Notes under the pieces: generated by a model
Database searches by the model: none
What the model was told of the DNA's origin: nothing
Seen by the model: the letters and a program-made list of their open reading frames with translations, nothing else
Program-made: the position numbers and the translations under genes
Part shown: piece after piece, positions 21,981 through 26,238 of the stretch
Numbering within the stretch: position 1 is the stretch's first letter
Layout: the number at the start of each line of letters is the position of its first letter
Assembly (NCBI GenBank): GCA_013425425.1
Contig: JACCLJ010000076.1
Location: 1-26,238 of the forward strand
From: Microcaldota archaeon
Lineage (GTDB): Archaea > Micrarchaeota > Micrarchaeia > Anstonellales > Bilamarchaeaceae
Direction of reading: 5' to 3'
DNA length: 26,238 nucleotides

Positions 21981-22742
21981 ATGTTCAAACGCGAAGCCCT
22001 CCAGAAAATACTTGACGAGCGGAGAACCAGCGCATTGGGCAGGCGGATTGATGCATGGGGAAGTGTGAGCGGCAGAATGGGCAGAATTCTAGAAATGGCG
22101 CATATCGAAGCCGCAAAGCAGCTTAACGAGCAGGAAAAACGTTCATCGAAACTCCTTCCATTCCCATCCCAGGCACCCCTCATAGAGCGAAGGCTGCACC
22201 AGAGGATGCAGGAATTCTCGGAGAAGAACAAATCCCTGGATAAAAAACCGGTTCTTGATAATTTCAGGGCATTCAGAAGAAAACTTATGGAAAAAATGAG
22301 GGAGCCGAATGAATTATGCAAACTTTTCGGAGACGAGCAGCTGCATATCGATAAATCCAGGGAGATATGCAATGAAACGAGAAAGGTGCTCCTGAGAATA
22401 ACCAATGGCAAAATCCCGTTGCCTTTCTCGCAGGAATCGTTCATGGAATTCTACAAGGCATCCGTTGAACTTGCGGAGTTGAACTGCCTTCTTGTGCGCG
22501 ATGCCACCCACGTGCTCATATCAAACATGTTGCTGAGGGTCACCGGCCCGCATGATATGGTGTTCTTCGGGCTCACTCTGGAGGATGGCGGGTGGGTCAA
22601 TTTTGATGAGAAAATTTATGCGGACATAGCCATGCGCACCGCTTCGAATAGGGACGAGGTTGTGCTGCGCCTTCTGGAGCATCTCTATCCTAAAGAAGCG
22701 GGCACGCTTATAGGAGAGGTACTGTCCTGTGCAAGCGCCTGA
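21981..22742 (+). CDS. Unknown protein downstream of the sigma gene
   Basis: A 253-residue soluble protein without recognised family. Residues ~1-150 are basic and predicted helical (LDERRTSALGRRIDAW, RAFRRKLMEKMREP). Residues ~150-253 are more hydrophobic and mixed (LVRDATHVLISNMLLRVTG, FFGLTLEDGGWVNFDEKIYA), ending in a helix and LSCASA. It follows the sigma gene by 30 bases with no clear promoter between, so cotranscription is likely. GTG 21972 is a possible start; ATG 21981 is preferred, with GTGA about five bases ahead. Tight linkage makes it a candidate sigma partner or antagonist, but there is no motif evidence for this. Confidence 0.75.
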   Translation: MFKREALQKILDERRTSALGRRIDAWGSVSGRMGRILEMAHIEAAKQLNEQEKRSSKLLPFPSQAPLIERRLHQRMQEFSEKNKSLDKKPVLDNFRAFRRKLMEKMREPNELCKLFGDEQLHIDKSREICNETRKVLLRITNGKIPLPFSQESFMEFYKASVELAELNCLLVRDATHVLISNMLLRVTGPHDMVFFGLTLEDGGWVNFDEKIYADIAMRTASNRDEVVLRLLEHLYPKEAGTLIGEVLSCASA

Positions 22743-22757
22743 CGTAAATAACGGCAG

Positions 22758-22767
22758 CTTTAAATTC
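22758..22767 (+). promoter_or_regulatory. TATA box of the amidotransferase-like gene
   Basis: CTTTAAATTC centred ~28 bases before ATG 22790. A leaderless transcript separate from the sigma unit is possible. Confidence 0.55.
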
Positions 22768-22789
22768 ATAACTCTTCTTCAATTATAAC

Positions 22790-23932
22790 ATGGTTGAAGT
22801 GTTTAGCATCGCTATTCTTGATTACACCCCCATGGAAATGAAATACAGCGAGAGCCGGGTGAAAGACATTCTCGTTTCTGCGATGAGGGAATCCGTTCCG
22901 CGAGATTACATTGTTGCCACCGATTACATCCGCTGCTTCAGGGATGGGATGCCGGAGAGGAAATACGACATGATGGTCATAGCTGGCAGCATGCTTCCTA
23001 CGGACGAGCCTTCAAGGAACCTTGACATTGCGCTGGAGCAGATAAACGGCGTAATCCACGATGTGCCGACCCTCGGCATATGTTTCGGCCTTCATGCTAT
23101 AGCGCTTCTCGCCGGAAATAGTTCAAGGATGATAAGCGATTTCGAAATAGGCCCGAAAGAGGTTTTGCTTTTTTCGGATATCGAAGGCGTGGGCAAATGC
23201 GGCGACACGCTGCTCTTTCCGGTAAACCATTTCTATAAAATCCGCAACGAAAGCGGCGCGCTTGACATTTTGGCAATAAGCAGCGGCGGGATCCAGATTG
23301 CAGACGCCACGAAACATTTTGGAGGGAATCCGGTGATGGGCGTGCAGTTCCATCCGGAGTTCGCCGCCACATCCGATGGATGGAAGCTATTCAGGAGGGT
23401 GTACGCCAGAGCGGTCGAGGACATCCTCAACGGAGAATATGCCGGCGTAAGCCTCGAACCGGTTTTAAGGATACTCGATAAGGAAGTTCTCAGCAGGCTT
23501 AAAGAAATCGCGCCCGAACCGCAGCGCCTCATCGGAAATAGATTGGGAGACGCGGGAAAAGCCGCCGTCAGCGACCTTCTCATGAGCCCCTTCCATAACA
23601 TAGATTTCCGCAAAAAGCTTCTCGGAAAAATCGAAAGCGAAAGGGATTACGATAAGACGCAGAGAAACTGCCGTGCGATACTGCAGTATTTCGTCAAAAG
23701 GGCGATTGAAGCGAAAAATGCGAGAAAAACCGCGAGAAGCGAGCCGGAAGCACGGTTTGATACGCCGCACGGCACTCAGCTGGAACTTTCCGATTTGAAA
23801 GGAAAGGCGGGAGAGGACGCAGCGTATAGGGCCGAGGTCAGGAAAATATTCAAAAGATGCCGGGAATCCGGAAAAAATGCAGAAAAGCCAACCTGGAGAA
23901 AACCGCTCAGGCAGATGAAAATAGCTCTCTGA
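22790..23932 (+). CDS. Class I glutamine amidotransferase-like protein with unique C-terminal region
   Basis: A 380-residue protein. Residues ~1-210 form a class I GATase domain: nucleophile elbow TLGICFGLHAIALLAG with Cys98, and VMGVQFHPEF with His188 and Glu190 completing the triad. The family releases ammonia from glutamine or, in peptidase-like branches, cuts gamma-glutamyl bonds. Residues ~210-380 are not part of any GATase I know: a basic helical region (EVLSRLKEIAPEPQRLIG, RKKLLGKIESERDYDKTQR, FKRCRESGKNAEKPTW). No synthetase domain is fused or adjacent, so the acceptor is unknown. The gene lies 47 bases after the unknown gene behind sigma and has its own TATA box. Confidence 0.82.
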   Translation: MVEVFSIAILDYTPMEMKYSESRVKDILVSAMRESVPRDYIVATDYIRCFRDGMPERKYDMMVIAGSMLPTDEPSRNLDIALEQINGVIHDVPTLGICFGLHAIALLAGNSSRMISDFEIGPKEVLLFSDIEGVGKCGDTLLFPVNHFYKIRNESGALDILAISSGGIQIADATKHFGGNPVMGVQFHPEFAATSDGWKLFRRVYARAVEDILNGEYAGVSLEPVLRILDKEVLSRLKEIAPEPQRLIGNRLGDAGKAAVSDLLMSPFHNIDFRKKLLGKIESERDYDKTQRNCRAILQYFVKRAIEAKNARKTARSEPEARFDTPHGTQLELSDLKGKAGEDAAYRAEVRKIFKRCRESGKNAEKPTWRKPLRQMKIAL

Positions 23933-23945
23933 AACTTTTCAAAAA

Positions 23946-23956
23946 CCTTTTTAAGC
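23946..23956 (+). promoter_or_regulatory. TATA-like element before the small membrane-protein pair
   Basis: CCTTTTTAAGC centred ~37 bases before ATG 23988. With the GGGTGAGG Shine-Dalgarno at 23976-23983 this suggests a short leader rather than a leaderless message. Confidence 0.45.
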
Positions 23957-23987
23957 TATTCTTCGAAAGCCATCTGGGTGAGGCTGA

Positions 23988-24200
23988 ATGGCAAAAACAA
24001 AAAAACTGACAATTCCCAGCTTCGAGCTGCCGGAAGGGGCGGAGGAGCTGAAGGAAAAGGTGGAAGAAGGATTGGAGAAAGGCAAAAAACTTGCAGGGAA
24101 GGAAAAGGCAAAGCTTGAAGCCGATATACGCGAGCATCCCCTTGAATATGTTGTGGGTGCCTTTGTAGTCGGCCTTATCGTAGGCAGATTTACGAAGTGA
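23988..24200 (+). CDS. Small tail-anchored protein, YqjD/ElaB (DUF883)-like
   Basis: A 70-residue protein. Residues ~15-45 form a charged amphipathic helix (EGAEELKEKVEEGLEKGKKL). Then comes EHPLEYVVGAFVVGLIVGRFTK, a C-terminal membrane anchor with the His/Pro-turn and Gly spacing typical of the DUF883 family (bacterial YqjD and ElaB, which bind ribosomes at the membrane in stationary phase). Similarity is at pattern level. GGGTGAGG ahead of ATG 23988 is a good Shine-Dalgarno sequence. It is followed four bases later by a second small membrane protein, matching the bacterial yqjD-yqjE order. Confidence 0.72.
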   Translation: MAKTKKLTIPSFELPEGAEELKEKVEEGLEKGKKLAGKEKAKLEADIREHPLEYVVGAFVVGLIVGRFTK

Positions 24201-24204
24201 TACT

Positions 24205-24540
24205 ATGCTGGAAGACATATTGAAAGTAGTCGGAGGGGAAGTGCTTGGGTATGCGAAAGAGGGGTTCACCCGCAGGATCGAGGAATCGATTGAAAAAATG
24301 AGGACCGACATGAGCGAAACCTTCAAGGAATATACCCGGAAATCCCAGAAAATGATGATTGACACGGCCGTGATAATCGCCATGCTGGTAATCGGTTTTT
24401 ACTACCTAGCGGGCGGCGTTACGGAACTCATGGATTTCTATTCCGGAATAAAGGGGCTCGGAAGCCTTATCCTGGGCGCTTTGTTCGTGATAATCGCGAT
24501 CCAGATATACAAAAAATCCCAAAAGTATATCGAATCCTGA
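24205..24540 (+). CDS. Small two-helix membrane protein, YqjE/holin-superfamily-like
   Basis: A 111-residue protein. Residues 1-50 are an amphipathic charged helix (KEGFTRRIEESIEKMRTDM). Two hydrophobic helices follow at ~51-73 (MMIDTAVIIAMLVIGFYYLA) and ~83-102 (LGSLILGALFVIIAIQIY), with a short basic tail. The layout is that of YqjE / phage-holin superfamily proteins. It starts four bases after the DUF883-like gene, so both are made from one message and may form a membrane complex. Function unknown. Confidence 0.72.
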   Translation: MLEDILKVVGGEVLGYAKEGFTRRIEESIEKMRTDMSETFKEYTRKSQKMMIDTAVIIAMLVIGFYYLAGGVTELMDFYSGIKGLGSLILGALFVIIAIQIYKKSQKYIES

Positions 24541-24551
24541 TTTTTTCTTTT
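24541..24551. terminator. T-rich tract between convergent genes
   Basis: TTTTTTCTTTT between the stop codons of the YqjE-like and glutaredoxin-like genes. The T-run is oriented to end the plus-strand transcript. Confidence 0.4.
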
Positions 24552-24788
24552 TTATTCTTTTATTTTAAGCAGGGATTTTATCTTCTCTACGTCGAATCCT
24601 AGTATGATCTCTCCGTTGATGTCGATTACGGGAATCCCCATCTGGCCGCTTTTCGCGTAGGCTTCGCGCGCAATCTCCGGCTCCTGCGCATCCTTCCATT
24701 GGAATCTGATTTTTCGCGATTCAAGGAACTGCTTCGCCTTCATGCACCAGACACACCACGGAGTCCCGTATACGATTATTTTTGCCAT
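24552..24788 (-). CDS. Glutaredoxin-like thiol-disulfide protein
   Basis: A 78-residue thioredoxin-fold protein of glutaredoxin/NrdH size. Features seen are IIVYGTPWCVWCMKAKQFL with the redox pair CVWC at residues ~10-13, the cis-Pro segment GIPVIDI and the C-terminal GFDVEKIKSLL. It is expected to reduce disulfides in the cytosol. The frame also opens at TTG 24791; ATG 24788 is preferred. It starts 5 bases after the stop of the upstream CDP-alcohol phosphatidyltransferase gene and is probably cotranscribed with it. Confidence 0.88.
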   Translation of the reverse strand: MAKIIVYGTPWCVWCMKAKQFLESRKIRFQWKDAQEPEIAREAYAKSGQMGIPVIDINGEIILGFDVEKIKSLLKIKE

Positions 24789-24792
24789 CAAA

Positions 24793-25395
24793 TCAGCCCC
24801 TCATCACTACGATAATCCTCTGCATCACGGTTATCGCAGACAAGACGATTGCGGCGATTACCGCATAAATGAAATAATCCATCGAAACGAATATCCCGGC
24901 AAGCATTCCGGCGAACAGGAGGATAATTCTTTCGCTCCTTTCAAAAAGTCCGCCCATGGCGCGTGCCTTTTCAACGCTGATAACGCCGTTATAGGCGGCA
25001 TACGCGCGGATATATGCAGGCATGCAGGTTCCGATGAAAATCAGCATAGCAAGCCAGATTTTCGGGTCCATCCAGACGTATGGCAGCGGATAGAACATGA
25101 GCGAAATAAGGAAGAGCGCCTCGACCAACCGGTCGCAGACGCCGTCGAGGAACCCGCCGAATTTCGTCGTCTCCCCCCGCGCCCTCGCAACGGCGCCGTC
25201 GACCATGTCGATAATGCCGCTTAAGGCAAATAACGCAAGGCCGTAAACAAGCTGGCCGGTTATAATCTCATAGGCACCGATGAAAGCAAGCAGAAGGGAA
25301 ATGAGCGTCCACTGGTTCGGGCTGAGCGGAATAAAAGAAAGCAGCTGACCGATTTTCATCTGCAGGCTTTTTGACTTTTCGTTTTGTTTTAGCAT
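24793..25395 (-). CDS. CDP-alcohol phosphatidyltransferase family membrane enzyme
   Basis: A 200-residue integral membrane enzyme with the family signature D-x2-DG-x2-AR-x8-G-x3-D-x3-D, seen as DMVDGAVARARGETTKFGGF then LDGVCDR (residues ~63-89). The signature carries the metal-binding aspartates. About six hydrophobic segments are visible. In archaea this family makes polar ether lipids (archaetidylinositol phosphate, archaetidylserine or archaetidylglycerol phosphate). The acceptor cannot be told from sequence by eye. A TATA box ~25 bases upstream and GGAG at about -14 precede ATG 25395. Confidence 0.9.
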   Translation of the reverse strand: MLKQNEKSKSLQMKIGQLLSFIPLSPNQWTLISLLLAFIGAYEIITGQLVYGLALFALSGIIDMVDGAVARARGETTKFGGFLDGVCDRLVEALFLISLMFYPLPYVWMDPKIWLAMLIFIGTCMPAYIRAYAAYNGVISVEKARAMGGLFERSERIILLFAGMLAGIFVSMDYFIYAVIAAIVLSAITVMQRIIVVMRG

Positions 25396-25413
25396 CGTAT
25401 CTTTCTCCGACAG

Positions 25414-25426
25414 CTAAAAATAAAAA
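25414..25426 (-). promoter_or_regulatory. TATA box of the phosphatidyltransferase gene
   Basis: TTTTTATTTTTAG on the minus strand, centred ~25 bases before ATG 25395. Confidence 0.5.
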
Positions 25427-25446
25427 CCCTCACTCGGCTTGAGTAT

Positions 25447-25458
25447 CCTTAAAAATTT
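25447..25458 (+). promoter_or_regulatory. TATA box of the short-chain dehydrogenase gene
   Basis: CCTTAAAAATTT centred ~25 bases before ATG 25477. It is divergent from the phosphatidyltransferase promoter within an 81-base gap. Confidence 0.5.
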
Positions 25459-25476
25459 TCCCTCCCCTTTACAGTC

Positions 25477-26184
25477 ATGAAACTTCTTGACGGAAAGGTT
25501 GCGATAGTGACCGGGGGAGGAAGGGGGATAGGCGCGGCAATAGCGATGGAATTCGCAAAAAATGGCGCAAAGGTCGTTCTTGCAGGGCGCGTGCCTGCCG
25601 AGCTTGAGGAAACCGCAAAAAAGATAAAGGCGGCCGGAGGGGAAGCGCTTGCCGCCCATGCGGATGTCACGAAACTTAAGGATATACGGGACATGCTCGG
25701 CAAAACGTCAAAGGCGTTCGGAAAAATAGATATCCTGGTAAATAATGCGGGAGTGCTTCTTGATTACGGCCCCTTTGCCGATATGAAGGATGAAAATATG
25801 CAGAAAACGGTCGATGTGAATCTGCTGGGGACGATGCACTGCACAAAAGAGGCGATTCCATATCTGAAAAAGAACCGGAGCGGGCTCATAATAAACATTT
25901 CATCGGTGGCCGGAAAAAGCGGATATCCCAACCTTGCGGTCTATTCTGCAACAAAATTCGGAATTATAGGCTTTACGGAATCGCTGGCGCAGGAGCTTGA
26001 AAAGGACAGGATAGCGGTTTATGCGATATGCCCGACCGGAACGCAGACAAAAATGTTTGAGCAGATTTCAACCGCAAAAGCGGAGCACGTTCCAGAGGAC
26101 GTCGCCTTGGAAATAATGGACCTCATCAAGAACATGAAAAAAATACCGACCGGAAAGGCGATAGACGTCGGGAAGCATGTCTAA
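25477..26184 (+). CDS. Short-chain dehydrogenase/reductase (FabG-like)
   Basis: A 235-residue classical SDR. The NAD(P)-binding motif is TGGGRGIG (residues ~12-19), with R38 in AGR favouring NADPH. NNAG lies at ~89, and the catalytic Ser (INISSVAG), Tyr and Lys (YSATK) are all present. The length and motifs are those of 3-oxoacyl-ACP reductase-like enzymes, but substrates vary widely in this family. Archaea generally lack bacterial fatty-acid synthesis, so a FabG function should not be assumed. It is divergent from the lipid-head-group gene, without proof of a shared pathway. Confidence 0.9.
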   Translation: MKLLDGKVAIVTGGGRGIGAAIAMEFAKNGAKVVLAGRVPAELEETAKKIKAAGGEALAAHADVTKLKDIRDMLGKTSKAFGKIDILVNNAGVLLDYGPFADMKDENMQKTVDVNLLGTMHCTKEAIPYLKKNRSGLIINISSVAGKSGYPNLAVYSATKFGIIGFTESLAQELEKDRIAVYAICPTGTQTKMFEQISTAKAEHVPEDVALEIMDLIKNMKKIPTGKAIDVGKHV

Positions 26185-26199
26185 ACCTCTATTTTTTTA

Positions 26200-26238
26200 A
26201 TGAAAATTATCCGGGCATCCTCACTGAAAGTCAGGCGG
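26200..26238 (+). CDS. Possible start of a further gene, cut by window end
   Basis: An ATG at 26200 opens 13 codons (MKIIRASSLKVRR) to the window end, behind a T-rich stretch. It is too short to classify. Confidence 0.25.
   Translation, partial: MKIIRASSLKVRR

Noticed and set aside
1..26238. CRISPR arrays, transposases, integrases, rRNA genes
   Set aside because: No regularly spaced repeats, no DDE/DEDD or tyrosine recombinase motifs, and no rRNA-like sequence were seen in either strand.

Overview
This window looks archaeal and comes from a small-genome, probably DPANN-type lineage (Diapherotrites- or Micrarchaeota-like; inferred from gene content, not phylogeny). The archaeal signs are RNA polymerase genes in the order rpoH, rpoB'' , rpoB', rpoA', rpoA'' followed by an L30e-family protein and archaeal NusA, an archaeal type IV pilus/archaellum-like cluster with a class III signal peptide, Trm5, the small subunit of phosphomevalonate dehydratase, an intron-bearing tRNA, and TATA boxes about 25-29 bases before many start codons (leaderless transcripts).

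Region by region. 1-5581 (+): secretion/pilus operon with a 5'-cut ATPase, a long charged coiled-coil protein, two TadC/FlaJ-type membrane proteins and a pilin-like protein. 5647-6045 (+): DUF126 subunit of the archaeal mevalonate pathway. 6047-14260 (-): transcription operon, with frequent start/stop overlap. 14437-15453 (+): Trm5-like tRNA methyltransferase. 15512-15970 (+): AT-rich gene with a recent internal duplication, followed by a detached second copy of the Trm5 C-terminal tail. 16012-17169 (-): HEAT-repeat protein. 17267-17391 (+): tRNA-Arg(CCG) with a 51-nt intron in the T loop. 17397-20401 (-): polytopic membrane protein, a secreted metzincin-like protease fused to a cysteine-rich region and an SCP2-like domain, a small HEAT-like protein and a single-pass membrane protein. 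20446-23932 (+): a small helix-turn-helix ORF overlapping a small unknown ORF, then a bacterial-type sigma-70 family protein, an unknown protein and a class I glutamine amidotransferase-like protein with an unrecognised C-terminal half. 23988-24540 (+): two small membrane proteins resembling the bacterial YqjD/YqjE pair. 24552-25395 (-): glutaredoxin-like protein and CDP-alcohol phosphatidyltransferase. 25477-26184 (+): short-chain dehydrogenase. The window ends at the possible start of another gene.

The most striking content is a sigma-like factor with recognisable regions 2, 3 and 4, only about 7 kb from a full archaeal RNA polymerase operon. Its own gene appears to be driven by an archaeal TATA promoter, and uncharacterised ORFs flank it that could be regulators or partners. 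Also notable are the T-loop tRNA intron, the trm5 3'-tail duplication around a repeat gene, and the protease/SCP2 fusion. No CRISPR array, rRNA gene, transposase or integrase was seen.
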